In this document: positions 38,563 to 51,100 of the stretch, piece after piece
Numbering within the stretch: position 1 is the stretch's first letter
Layout: each line of letters begins with the position of its first letter
NCBI RefSeq assembly: GCF_947623445.1
Contig: NC_135248.1
Coordinates: 11,541,820 to 11,605,819 of the forward strand
Source of the DNA: Clavelina lepadiformis
Taxonomy: Eukaryota > Chordata > Ascidiacea > Aplousobranchia > Clavelinidae
DNA length: 64,000 bases
Direction: 5' to 3'
The notes under the pieces: model-generated
Seen by the model: only the letters and a program-made list of their open reading frames with translations
Database searches by the model: none
What the model was told of the DNA's origin: nothing
Made by a program: the position numbers and the translations under genes

Positions 38563-41500
38563 TCAGTCAAATATGACATCATCAATTCCGTCGAGATCAC
38601 TTCCTTCTGAGTCATTCGTTTTTGATTGTTCCTCATTCTTTACATCTTCAATCGCTTTATCCACTGGTTTCTCCTCTATGGTGCCAATTTTACTCCACTT
38701 CATGGCTCGACTTTTTCTCAAAGTGATTTCTACTTTTGCACCAGACACAGTCACCTTGCTTAGCTTGGGATCTATGACCTGTAAAGTATTTCAATGTCGG
38801 TTAGTTTTTTTTCTTGTGGTTTGGATTGAAAAAAGTGAGAATTAAAGAAATAGCGCATGTGGTCAAACACATGTTAATATAGTCCATTACAAAATTGCAG
38901 TAGTTGCTCCGAAAAAAGACAAAACTACGACAAAGATACCACACCTTGTAGATCTTGTGCTTTATGCATAAATACTTAACTAGTTTCAGAAGCTGAAATG
39001 TTAGATTTACAATATTATTATACATGTTAATAAATTGCAAAGTATTCACAGCCTGAGGAGTGTGAACTATAATGTTATAAGCGTGCACGTAAAGTATATC
39101 TAAGCCTGAAACATATTTATACAAATTGTGAAAAGATATTTACCAACTTTCTATACTTACTCCATAAAGGTTCAACCATAAGTCAAAGTGTTTCCATCCT
39201 TCAAAGTCAACACTTGCTTTTAACTACATGGAAAAGATAGTGTCAATATAGATTTATTTTTTTTTGCATATTAATCAAGCAGTCTGCACTAACATAAACT
39301 TGATTTGTTTCGAACGAGGAGGTGTCAATGTTGCAGTTTTTTGCAAAAACTGATATAATGACATTTGGTCCCGTCTGATGCCAATCGTATCGACAGGTGA
39401 CGGCAGATTCAAGCTGTTTTTTCCATAGATGCTTGCCTTTCGAACAGCCTTCCTGGTTGAGAAATGATGTAAAATCGCTGGTCTTTCTCTGACAACAAGA
39501 CCAAAACTTCATTCTAAGAAAAGACAACAATATTTAAACTCAAAAATGGCATTTAGTCAAGATTGGAAATATACATACAGAAATAATGTTTACAAATTTG
39601 TCAATGCTTGAAGAATCAAACTCCAATAACTATGAACTTTATGTGCCAAAGTATATTTTTGTTCAGTGGACATTCAACTCAAGAAACTTAATGGCAATTC
39701 AATCATTGTATGAATAAACCCAGAAAAATTAAACCTGGGTACTATTCAACCCATAACGTTAGTTGTGCTGTCATAGGTTTAGTCGTTTTGAGTTTAATCA
39801 GCTGTGGGTTGATAGGATCCGGAACCTTTTTATTTCCTTTGTGGGAAATAATAGAGACCAAGTCACTTTTTGATCTTCTTACCCTTCGTGAAAGATAGCT
39901 GTTCCAGGGTGATGAACACAGGTCAAGTCGTCGCTTGGGCCATTGGTGTATGCCTGAAAACAATACATTTGTGGAATTGAAATACCCAAGAAGCACATGT
40001 TATCAGCCAATGCACTTACTGCACCACATCCACCGTTTCGACACGCTGTTCCTACGGTAACAATTTCGTCTTCTTCTTTCATATCAACACGAGCTGCTTT
40101 TTCTTTATTATATGAGGACGTTGTTTTAACTGGAAGGGTTTGCAAAGGCTCATTGACGCTGTAAAATTATTATCATACAAATTTAAACACTATTACATTT
40201 AAAATTTTTTGTTTAGTTACTGCACTCTGCGTTTATTATCCTGTTGAAGTATTTAACTACACTATTATCTGTACAAATGCATAGATCTGCAAATATATTT
40301 AAACTGTGAGAAATACTGTATATATACAGTGAAGGTGTATGGCAAGTGGATTACAATATTACTAACCTGACCAATTCAAAACTAAACAACAAAATCTCTT
40401 AATACATTTGTAAAATACAACGATTATAAGAAACGCAAGTTATTTACAATATGTTGGGGATAGAAGTAGTGGTATGTCTAATAGACATATTATTACATAT
40501 GTCATATTATGTTTACAATATGTCTATATTGTTCCAACAGTGTTTACCTTGGTTTTACCTCATCTTCAATTTTTTTAATAGGTTTTGGGGAAGGTGTTAT
40601 CACTTGCACCACAGCAGGACCAGGTGTTTTTGCTTCCTTACTTGTTTTAACTTTTGGCTTCAGTTCCTCTGCAGGCTTATTATTGCTGTGCTTGCCGAAA
40701 GTGCACCCCTATACAGCAATGGTAACAACTCATAACCGAAAAAAATTCTTCAGAAATAGTACATACATTTTCCTCTACAAAAATGACAAAACAACCGGTA
40801 CCATATCAAGACACACGTTTAGTTTATTTCATAGCTTTTGGGCTTGATGGTAATATTTGCACAACATGTAACCGTTTGGCATGACCTCGGGAACTGTTTG
40901 TAAATGCAAAGCTATTCCTATAGGAATCCATTATAAACATTTTCTATTGCAATGTAATTAAATATATCAGGGGTGGGCAAACTGCGGCTCTCCGGCATGT
41001 TTTTTGTGGCTCTTCTAGTCGAATCGTAAAATTCTAAAAAAATTGTAAAGGCTACCAAGAGTACCGTTTATGAACGTTTCTGTCTATTTTTTCTTTATTT
41101 AGGCCAGCATTTCGTTTATGACATAACACTAGACATAGAATCCGACATTGTTTTCAGGTATAGATTCTATGCTCTATGGCAGTGGTTCTCAACCTTCTGA
41201 TCTTGGCGGACCCCTTTTGCTGCTGTCAAAGCAGTGGCGGACCCCTGAAGTTTAAGCAAACTAAGGGTTCTGAAACTGCACTTAAATGTTTCTTTGCTTA
41301 GTTTTACTTAATAGTCTTGGTGCACAACTGCGCTATTCATTCAAAATAACATCAAACTATGCCGATATTTTTACTTAAAATCACTGTATCCAGCTGTCTT
41401 CTCGTATAATCCGCAATCTAGTGCATCACAATAGGCAATTAAGCAAATGTTCAAGCCTATTTCAAAAAGCAATGATAAACAGCAAAAAATTTTTAAAAAC

Positions 41501-42117
41501 TCGTACTTTATGTTGCAAATTTCGAAGTTCTCACGGACCAACTGAAAACGTTTCGCGGACCCCCAGGGGTCCGCGGACCACCGGTTGAGAACCACTGCTC
41601 TATGGCAAAGGTTGTCAAAGTGCACCTCGCCGACATGTTTTTTATGGGTCTTCTAGCTAAAAAGTAATATCCCAAAATGACTACTAATAATATAATAACC
41701 AAATTGACAATCATTACTGATTTTGCGGCTCGCTGGTGTTTATATTTTTCCGCAAGTGACTCTTTCATTGAACAAGTTTGCCCACCCCTGAAATATATGA
41801 TACATACATACCAGGATTTTAAGAAATTCTGTGAAATCAGTTGTTCGCTTTGAGCAACAGGACCAGCCTTTTAGTGCATCATGAAACACGGGTACTCCAG
41901 GGTGGAACTGGCACGATTCTGCGATTTAAACGAAAATGTCATAACACTGTTATGCCCGTACCATTAACGTTTTTTGTGGGTACCAGAGATATTACACTAT
42001 ATAACTATGAACAACATTGTAGACTCACAATTATTACACTTTACCTTCACCATTTTCAAGTGGCGAAAACTTTTTTCCACATGCTTTATTGAAGCACTGT
42101 ATTTCAGTATCCGCCAT
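38563..42117 (-). CDS. CHORDC1: CHORD and CS domain protein (CHORDC1/Morgana)
   Basis: Eight exons on the - strand: 42045-42117 (ATG), 41812-41918, 40548-40708, 40020-40158, 39883-39953, 39294-39513, 39161-39223 and 38563-38778 (stop). Coding length is 1,050, giving 349 residues (human 332). The first zinc-binding CHORD spans about residues 8-65 ([35 protein letters not shown]). The second spans about 154-215 ([40 protein letters not shown]). A CS domain covers about 226-315 ([28 protein letters not shown]) and the tail is acidic. In the family it is an HSP90 co-chaperone that also restrains ROCK2-driven centrosome duplication. All expected Cys/His are present, so it looks functional. Intron 2 carries nested transposons. 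Confidence 0.93.
40968..41790. mobile_element. hAT-type MITE (outer element) in CHORDC1 intron 2
   Basis: Terminal inverted repeats CAGGGGTGGGCAAACT and AGTTTGCCCACCCCTG (right end shown on + strand; one base differs further in), flanked by perfect 8-bp duplications AAATATAT (40960-40967 and 41791-41798). It is interrupted by a second element at 41180-41597, so its original length was about 397 bases after removing one copy of that element's duplication. No coding capacity. Confidence 0.9.
41180..41597. mobile_element. hAT-type MITE (inner, nested element)
   Basis: 418 bases. Ends CAGTGGTTCTCAACC and, inverted, GGTTGAGAACCACTG, flanked by perfect 8-bp duplications CTCTATGG (41172-41179 and 41598-41605). 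It sits inside the element at 40968-41790 and is therefore younger. CAGTGGTTCTCAACC ends are typical of SPIN/Charlie-like hAT elements. Confidence 0.92.
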
Positions 42118-42543
42118 GATAAATCAAGTGAGAAACTTAGCAGTTAAGCAGAAAACAACAGTTGACTGAGTTAAATGTTTCCACCAATGCCAAGTGCTGA
42201 TGAAAGACAAAGAAGATTATGAAAAATATAGGTTGCTGAAAACACTGGACAACATTTTACAACTTATTTTTTATTCCTCGCTCATTTCAAGTTTACCTAG
42301 ACTAATTTTGCAATGCTGAATCCAAATCTGGTCTTAGATTTTTTCTAACACGTCACGTTTTTGAGATATGATATATGCTCACGACAACCCATAACTGTGA
42401 TTTTGGCTAATTTTGGCTGAGCAGAACAAAACATTACATGTAATCAACCCAGTAATTTCTATCGAAAATAACAGCATTATCATACTGCACAATTTAACAC
42501 AACCCAGGATAATTAAATCAGACAAAAATAACATTATATTCCC

Positions 42544-43416
42544 TCAAAAGTGCTTTATACACTTGCTCTTTCGAGCATGTTCAGTGTCAGTTTCACGCTG
42601 AAGAAACCAGCAGTAGTCCCCCATCATGTTTGGGTTAAATCGACCTCTATACCGCGATTCCATCACAGAGATGTCTTGGTGAAATCTTTCCCCATGCTCG
42701 TCGCTCACATCACCCAGGTTTGGCGGGAAAAATTCCAAGTGTGAATGAAGAAAATGCAGTTTAACCGACATTCTGCAGCCCATTTCGCGGTATGATTCCA
42801 GCAAATTGTCCACTAGTTCCGAGTAGTTTTTTGCCCTGTAGTTCCCAAGAAAATTTTGTACAATCTGTACAAATGCATTCCAGGCTTTTAATTCAATTGA
42901 ATTAAGCTTGGATGGAAATACTGGGTCACGGATCAAATCACGTATTTGGGGGCCAACAAATATCCCAGCTCTCAGTTTAGCATCACTTAGTATTGCACCA
43001 AATTTTTCTTTTATATGTAGGAATCCATCTCCATTGAAATCCATTGCCTTCACAAATTGTTTGATCAGGCCCAGTTTAATATGAAGTGGTGGCAAGTACA
43101 CTTTGCTCGGATCAATTAGGGGTTGGCACTTAACATTATATCTTCCAACAATGTAGTCCGTTCTCATTGGCCATTCAGTTGTGTCATAGTGGTTTGCATC
43201 GTCTCGACTGTCCCACAAACAGAGAAAGCACATATGCTTGTTGTAACCCCACTGCAATCCGAGCAAAAGTGACACAACTTTAAGGTCTCCACATATGTTC
43301 CAGTTATAAGTCCGGTAGTTAATGACCCATAAATACCCCCCCCCCCCCCCACCCCCCCCTCTATAGTCATGGCCAAGAACATTCAAGAATGTATTAATTG
43401 TCAAAAGATAGAACAT
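42544..43416 (-). CDS. Transposon-associated ORF, 290 codons
   Basis: An uninterrupted - strand reading frame of 290 codons. Motifs include GDLKVVSLLLGLQWGY, CFLCLWDSRDD, PLHIKLGLIKQFVKAMD, KAGIFVGPQIRDL-like text (here LRAGIFVGPQIRDLIRD), EHGERFHQDISVMESRYRGR and NMMGDYCWFL. This set matches a protein I recall as occurring in many near-identical copies in invertebrate genomes, so I treat it as a mobile-element or domesticated-element product, probably the C-terminal part of a longer protein. No splice-supported upstream exon was found. Near its N-terminus a G-run encodes seven or eight glycines; this low-complexity stretch probably marks the edge of the true coding region. No terminal repeats were located. 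Confidence 0.55.
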   Translation of the reverse strand: MFYLLTINTFLNVLGHDYRGGGGGGGGYLWVINYRTYNWNICGDLKVVSLLLGLQWGYNKHMCFLCLWDSRDDANHYDTTEWPMRTDYIVGRYNVKCQPLIDPSKVYLPPLHIKLGLIKQFVKAMDFNGDGFLHIKEKFGAILSDAKLRAGIFVGPQIRDLIRDPVFPSKLNSIELKAWNAFVQIVQNFLGNYRAKNYSELVDNLLESYREMGCRMSVKLHFLHSHLEFFPPNLGDVSDEHGERFHQDISVMESRYRGRFNPNMMGDYCWFLQRETDTEHARKSKCIKHF

Positions 43417-43920
43417 TGCATTTACAAAATAATGTCAATATTAATGTTACATAATGTGCATTGTGACATAATATGACCAACAATTCGCTGGGAAAGAAAA
43501 TTGCACAATACCTTGTACTGTAGCACCTTATAATATAGTGCCAATCAATGCAAAATCCGAATTTCGTGAATTTTCATATCTTGAAAACCTGACGTGATAG
43601 ACCAATTCTGATTTCAGATTTGGAATCAGCGTCCCAAAGTTAGTTTAGGCAGTATATTTTTATTTGAGGAATAATTTTGATGTTGTCTAGTGAAATCAAA
43701 CAATAAAATGTTCATCAACTGACTATCAGTCCAGCTGGATATAACACTTTGTCTTTTTCTGTCGTTGTACATTTATGATATTCATATTGAGTTTAAATGC
43801 TAAACGGTTCAAACTAAAAAATCGAAGAAAGATCCTAAAACTTTAAAGTTTGGTGTGCATTGCATGGAGTTTAGTAATTCGCAGAAAATGGTTTATCAAT
43901 TGACTAAAATGCAACTGGAC

Positions 43921-44761
43921 TAGGGTTGGATTATCCGGATAACGGTTAACCGATTAACCGCAGTTTTTTTTTCTATCTGATATCCGGATATAATTCTGTC
44001 GGTTAACCGGCTAAAAGAGTATCGTTGCTAATGCGTTTTACACTTTTTAGTAAGTTTGAACATTCTTTGTTACGTAGAGGCTGACTCCCGCTGAGCGCAA
44101 TTAAACCTTTGTTCACACTTCTATTGTCTTATACTTTCAACTACGGTACTCGTAAAATGCACGAGTGAAATTTACTATCACGTCACAAAGAAAGCATAAT
44201 GAATGATTCTTTTAATAGAAGACTGCATTCTCATGGCAAGGTAAAGTCTGTGAAGTGTCAGTTGAAAAGCTTTGGCTACAACCTAGTTTGAAGTGACTAA
44301 ATTTAAGAGATGGAATTTAAACGTTTCAAAAGTGATAATCCAGTTTGGGGCTACTTTCTACGATCAAGAAATGGTGAGAGGGCAAAATGTGAAACCTGTG
44401 AAAACACGATTTCTTGTAAAGGTGGATCTACAGGAGCAATGAGAAACCACCTTGGTTTAAAACATAAGGTCCCGTCTACAGGATTCCACAATTGATGCAT
44501 TGTGCTTTATAAGGAGGGCATTGCAGAAGCAGTGAACATTAAATTTGCGTGATTTTTCTCGTATTCGCTCGTACTGCGCGTGTACGTAGATCTACAATAA
44601 AACTGTGTAATGATTTTACAATCCATTTTTCATGCAAACCTCGTGAAATCGATTGTCTCACTTAGCAGTTATTATCCGGTTAACCGGTTAGATAAATTCC
44701 AAATATACGGATATATCCGTTATCCGGATAGTAAAAATTATTGATATCCGAACTAACCCTA
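43921..44761. mobile_element. 841-bp hAT-type element with a BED zinc finger
   Basis: Begins TAGGGTTGGATTATCCGGAT and ends with the inverted TAGGGTTAGTTCGGATATC. It is flanked by perfect 8-bp duplications AACTGGAC (43913-43920 and 44762-44769). Subterminal CGGTTAACCG-type palindromes and TATCCGGAT motifs recur at both ends, as expected for transposase binding sites. It carries only a BED-finger ORF, not the catalytic or dimerisation domain, so it is non-autonomous. Confidence 0.92.
44310..44495 (+). CDS. BED-type zinc finger, truncated hAT transposase
   Basis: A 61-codon frame with the BED pattern: VWGYFLRS, KCETCENTISCKGGSTGAMR and the closing NHLGLKH, that is C-x2-C with H-x4-H. This is the N-terminal DNA-binding finger of hAT transposases. 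It stops soon after the finger at TGA, and the remaining element is too short for the RNase H-like catalytic domain. It could still bind its own ends as a repressor-like peptide, but that is inference. Confidence 0.8.
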   Translation: MEFKRFKSDNPVWGYFLRSRNGERAKCETCENTISCKGGSTGAMRNHLGLKHKVPSTGFHN

Positions 44762-44769
44762 AACTGGAC

Positions 44770-47674
44770 GTGATCACTTCACTGGTGTCTGATTAAAATT
44801 ATTAGGGATGGGCAAACACGAACCCAAGTCCGAATAGATTTGCCAAATATCGCCTGTAGGCTGTGTGAGAGATTCAGGCGAACATGAATAATAACAATGG
44901 CAAACCTTACTATACTACTTGCAAATTCATCCTATTTCGTATGAAATAATGATCTATTTTCCTGGCTAAGCTAAATAAGAGTCAACTCTTATGATTGAAA
45001 ATCATTTACTAATGGACTTAGCTTTTCAAATTGCCATTTAATCGTTAATTTCTAGCAATTACATCATGTTAGGAGCAAGATTTAGTAACTTTTGATAAAA
45101 TTTTGTCATTTGGTGCTGATAAGAACAGATTAGAGATTTGTTGGGGTCAACATTTATGATAAAATCGTCCTCGTGCCATATCCCTACTGTTTACCAAAAA
45201 AAGTCAAGTTATCGTATCTGCCTATATTCTACCTATTATACACAACACTCATTTTTGACAGTCAACAATAGGTAGCTCCGTGACATAGTGATTAATTGCA
45301 GTTGTTAATATGCTGGACCTTTATGGTTAATTGGTGTAAATCTTGCTGGCAGTGTTAAATGTATAAATGAATATTAACTGAAAAATACGACTTTGCATTT
45401 GTGGAACCTAGTGAAACAGTTAGAAAAGTAGAAAAAGTTCCAAACTTTGAAAATGCTTTTGAATTATCGAAGCGTAACGAATGAGAAATATCAATCATAC
45501 AATCATAATAATGGACAGCTCACTGTTTGAATACATCAAGAGTGTTCAGGAGTATCAAGATGTGAGCATAAATTGTGCTATCCTTACCCATAAACCACAC
45601 TTTAAAAATATGTATTTAAACATACGAAATAGCAAGCCGTTGGAAAAAACAGGCTGTTATTTAACAATAGCACCTGCACTTTTGGTTAATACCCTGCCTC
45701 CAAACTTCGATTAGAAACGATAAAAACTTATCTGGTCAACGACCACAGGATTTGTTGATAAGGTGTCATATTAAGATAGATAAATTTATAGTTACAATTT
45801 TATGTATTAGCCTGGATATGAACTGAAGAAACTGAATAGGTGCAAACTTGGCTAACCACTGCAAACCTGCACATTTGAGTTACCAGGAATGCACACCCAG
45901 GATCTCGTTGAATCGTGCCATAAAACACAGACCGGGTCTTCAGATATTATGACCACTTTTACTATTTGTATCAATTGTTGTGGAATGTCGTCATTATTTT
46001 GAATGTTGCAATTAAGTGTTCATGAAATAGGCTATGTCAGCCTTAATGATTAATTCGATGTTTGTTTTATTTTGGGCCTATAGATGACGGTATGGTAATA
46101 CGGTTGTATCGTTTATTTTTCGCCTTTGTCTGTGAGAAACGAGAAGTATGATGCTAGCCTCGTTGTGAACGCTTAAACAAGAAATAGGCTAACCGGTACC
46201 TAGCCTATATGCTTACAATATTGAGAGTGCAAAAATAAGAGAAACAAGCATTCGTTATCCCAACTGCGCTAAATCTAGTCACGCTAATGCTCGTCTTCTG
46301 CTGCGTGAAAACCATAAATGGGTTTAAATTAATACATCACAAAGGAGAAAGGATTTCGCACTACACCGGCAACTGTCATACAATTGTAAGCAAGAACCGA
46401 ATTTCTTGGACATGAACCACTTTGGTTAAATCGTAGAACTTAAAAGTTACGCACATTATTTTGGGTTTTGTGCTAATTTACCTGCAGATCCTCAACAATC
46501 AGTTACATTAAACCGAATCGTATCTCCAATACATTTCTAAAACAAAAAAAAACATTATGTTTTAGAAATTATACAGTTTGATTCTGTTTCAGAAATGAAT
46601 TTTACTCTAAGTTTTAGCATTTTCTTATAGTCAGCAAGATGTATAGATCTAGAATTTAAAGGCCTTAATAGACCTTTTCCGCAAAGATCATATAAATCTC
46701 ATTAACGAATCTAAATCACTTAGAAATATTCATTAACGAATCTGGGTCACTTAAAAATCTAATCAAAGATTAGCCTATAAAGTGAATAGAGTTTTAAATT
46801 CAAATCTGTATCAGTATACCTCAAGTTTAATTTTAATTTCTGACTTAAATTCTTCGTTTTGAAGTGTTTCGTTCCGACAGCTGCGTGCAAAGTACTAGAC
46901 GAAGAAATAAACTAGGGCCAGAGCTTCGGTAGAAAAATTAGCAGCCTTAGTCTACCGCAGTTTTATCAAAACGATCCAGGAAATAAGCTTCCAACGTAGT
47001 GACTCCAATCAACTAAGAACATAAACAATATATTTGCTTATAAGATGTCTATTGAGCTGCAACCACCATGGCTAGCATAGAAACCTCTTCTGTTGATTTT
47101 GATGATTCACTCAGATAATAATTCTCGCTGGTAGAAGTGCGAGTTTATCTAACGTGAAAGCGATGGAAGTTTAAATGTTCGACATGAAAAAAGCAGCAGG
47201 TGCAGCAGGGAAAATAACGTTTAAACAATGAGAGATACATATAGCAAAAGCTGACACATTGAGACATAGATATATAATAATTATAATTAATCAGTGTTAA
47301 GATTAAGAAGCGGGCATTTCTAATAAAAACTTCTTATCGCAATAGATTCTGGAAAACAACCTGGGAACGTACTTAAAAGGAATTTTCACACGAAGTTACT
47401 GAGAGCAACTTTCCAAATATATATCGATAGTTGACGTGTTTATCAAATAACAAATTCATTAACATCAATCAATAACCAGAAAACATTTTTGGGAGAATAA
47501 TGGAATGGTATTCACAATACAACCCAGGCAGCTGCAACTGTTATAACATAATTTAGAAATCATCGACAAGTTTCCAGCATATGCTCAAAGTGAGCTGACA
47601 ACATAAATTATTATAAACTTTTGGTGATATAGCTCTGTTTTGTACCGAAGTGCGGATTCCATTTCGTTCCATTC
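44770..47674. other. Gene-poor intergenic region
   Basis: No supportable gene. Near 44805 TAGGGATGGGCAAAC resembles a hAT end but has no convincing partner or target duplication. A 77-codon ORF at 45481-45714 is unsupported. A short tandem repeat lies at 46700-46761. Confidence 0.45.
46700..46761. repeat. Two-copy tandem repeat, period 31
   Basis: CATTAACGAATCTAAATCAC and CATTAACGAATCTGGGTCAC begin two adjacent 31-base units, each continuing TTA(G/A)AAAT. Confidence 0.7.
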
Positions 47675-48127
47675 AACGTTAATAATCAAAAATAAATAAT
47701 AAGAAATATAACTCACAACTTTTCATGAACAAAATTAAAGTAAAATGGCCTCTGCTAAATCTCCTTTATGAAGCTTATTAAAGTGACCAAACCAGACAAA
47801 CGCACAAGGATAACAATTAAGTTATAAAAAATGTCAATTCCTGCATATAGAGATTCTTTGTCTTCGGTAGCATCAAATTATTGTAAATACTCAAATAAAT
47901 TTAAAAAAAAATACTCAGTTCTGATAAATGGAGAGCTCTGGTTTATTTTGAGATTTGTTATATCACCATGCTGGTGAGGTCTAAACGTTTTGATCAGAAA
48001 ACAATCCTCTCTCCTGATCATCATCCGATTTCTTTCCACTTCAAAACAAGAATAAATTTTCAAAACCAGCTACAGACGAAACAATCTGTTGTGTTTCTAT
48101 GAAATTTTCCGCTTTTAAAAATCAAGG

Positions 48128-51100
48128 TCACCTCGTTTTCGGCAAACAGAACACCTTTGCCGTGATCGTTCCTTGCAAGTGGTTTTGGAATTTCCTTTCT
48201 GCCTCATCGAAAGTGGTCGGAAGTTCTTTGCCTTTCGTTTCGCGGAATGTTAACGCCAAAATTGCTGCCAGCATTGAGGTGGCTCCAAAAATTGTCTTTG
48301 AAATTAAAATTAGACGTGTCAAAAGCTAATAAATCCAACAGACAAATACACACAATACACAAATACTATTCATTTAACCTCACCGGACTTAACCATGGCA
48401 TTTCATAATTTGTTTGAACTGTGAAAGGGGAGAAAAGACTTCCAATTCTGGCCGCCATCATCGACAGACCAAACGCTGTGCTTCGTCCGACAGTGGCGAA
48501 CATTTCGACTGTGTGCTGATACAACACCCCGAATGCCAAGCTTGCACCAAACTTTCCAATCATTGCCAATGCAGTGGCGAAGTTTTGGACAGCTAAGCAA
48601 CAGGAAAGATAAAAAATCTTCTTGAACCAGCACGACAAACCTTTCACCAAAATCGTTAAAATTTTGCCTAATTAATTAAGAATTATAATCTATAATTGGG
48701 CTTTTATATCACCGATTATGTGGCTGCCAAACTGTAGTGCTACTGTCGAAGCAAGACAAGTTACACTAGCCATGAACAAGGAATATCCGTTGGTTCTGGT
48801 AAACCCAATAAATGAAATAACTGGAATTGCAACTGTGTCAGCCAGCAACTCCATTAATCCTCCAATTGTGTTGTTAATGAAAATGTTTCCAACTAGTGAA
48901 CCGGTGTTGAGAATCAATCCATAATAAACCATGCTGCATAATATAACATGTAAAAGTTGTTATTTCAAATGGAAAAATGTTCATAATGTGAATTAAAATA
49001 ATGCAGTAATTAAGCACAAATTTTATGCAAAAGCTTGTGTACCTTGTGATTGCCCAAACAAACATGACAGCCACAATAAAGAATCGAGTATAAGGACGGG
49101 AGAATGTTTCTTTTACGGAATTGGTGTTCGCTTTTCCTTTGTCGTTGTTTTCGGAATTGTAATGTTTCTCTGTTTCGCTCCACACATCAGCGGAAAGTTC
49201 AGTTCCATTTCGTTTCGCCATAGTGACACAAATTTTATTTGCCTCAGCCAGTCTACCTTTGAAACATAGCCACCTACATACAAAATAATCGATTGACGTT
49301 CCTGTTACAAAACTTTGAAGAAAGGAAATTTAAACCGTAATTCTGTCGTTTGTTTAACAATTCACATGCTGTTAATCTAAATGAAAAAGAAACAGAAATG
49401 GGCAATTTCGAACTCATATAAATAACATAACATTATAATACCTTGGAGACTCCGGCATAAGCCAGGACAATGGCACCAAGGGCAGAATTGACACGGAAAT
49501 CGCAATCTCCAGGCTTCTCCAGTCTCTCCATGCGTACGCCAGCAAGCTCAGAATCATGCATCCTGCTCCAAATACTGCGTTGTATCCAAGTCCGATGGTT
49601 ATCCTCCAATCTCTCTTGGTTATTTCAACGACTGTAAAATAAGAAACAAAACTCTAGAATTAGCTTGTGTCAATCAATTAATGTATTAATAGGCTGATTC
49701 TTTAAATGCTCAAGGACTTAATCTGTCCGATTTTGCATGAAGCGTTTTTAGGCTGAAAGGGTGGCATCGGAAAGACAAAAACTTAACGTTGCGTACTATG
49801 TCTATGGTGTAACCGGTTGAAAAAGAAAGATTACCGAGTTTTATTTGCTACAAACTTGCCATAGGTATAGACGGCAACCACGGCCATAAATTCGAAGAAG
49901 GCGGACAGAAAGCGAAAGACGCTGTAGACGTACACATTGGGTGAATAAGCGCCACTAAAGACGGCTATGAACATAAGGATGGGCACCGTGCGGTAAACTT
50001 TGATTCTTCCAAACCTGGAAATACAAGGAAGTATGTAGTAGGTTTATGCAATTTTCGACGCTTAAAAATGTCGAGAAGAAACTTTATAAACGCAAGTTAT
50101 CCCGTTTAAGATGTCTATGTATCTTTTGTGAGTTAAATAATTCAAGTGACCACCAAAAATGTTGTATTGCAAGCTATAAAATCAGCTTATTGTTCGATCA
50201 AACAACCTATCTGAAACCATGGTATTTAGCGCAGTGAAAACGAAGAAGTGTACTACTTGCATTAAATCAATTTTCCACAAATGTACCTGTCAGAGAGAAT
50301 GCCTCCTACTATAGATCCGCTGAATAAACCAAGGTAGAAGGCAAAATTGGTGAAAGCGTTGGATAAGCCTCTGGCGCAAACGAGGTCCCACTGCACATAA
50401 ATATAGAAATAACAAACACTTTAAGGCAGATATATAACTTCTATATAACGCGAAAACGAAACCATACTAACATTAGGCTTTCCCGTTTCTACGGAAACCT
50501 GCTTACATCTTAAAGGCTATATAGGAAATTGTTTACCGTCATAAAAGAACAAAATGAAACAAATAACATTCTCACAATTTTGTGAGGTTATAAGCAAAAA
50601 CGTATAAAGTCTTTTGTACTTCTTTCTTTCTGCTAAACGTTGTTGGACAAATTATAATCTGGGAAAATGTTTTTCAATTTTTTTAACTTATGAAAAACAT
50701 TTTGTAAGTTTACTATATATGAGATTATTTGCATCAGTTTTCTGACTCTGAGTTGCAAATAAATTTGAAAAATGTTTTACGTTTTTAAGGAAAAATTACT
50801 GCATTTCTGCAAAAATTATGCCTTATGCTCCTGTACTATTGTGCTGCAAATACGCTACTTTTTGCAACACAAATAAGCAAAATTTTGCTTGTTTGCGGAA
50901 TGTATATTCTTATTGTACTGCTGTGTTGTATATATGTATATATATGTTATTATATTATTATATTACTATGTATTGTAAGTTATATAAGCTTATTCTTAAG
51001 AAAACAGCAAACATTAACACAACATACAATATTCAGAATATCAAATCTGGCTTGGTTTTCTCATACACATCCCTCACAAAATTACACCATTTTTAAACAA

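Noticed and set aside
44805..45190. Another hAT element starting TAGGGATGGGCAAAC
   Set aside because: The best right end (CCATATCCCTA near 45179-45189) matches poorly and the flanking 8-mers do not match, so no element can be delimited.
47878..48063. Extra C-terminal exon of SLC22 copy A (also 57627-57812 in copy B)
   Set aside because: The ORF is conserved in both copies, but splicing to it from the last coding exon runs into a stop within three codons, and the protein already ends at a normal SLC22 C-terminus.
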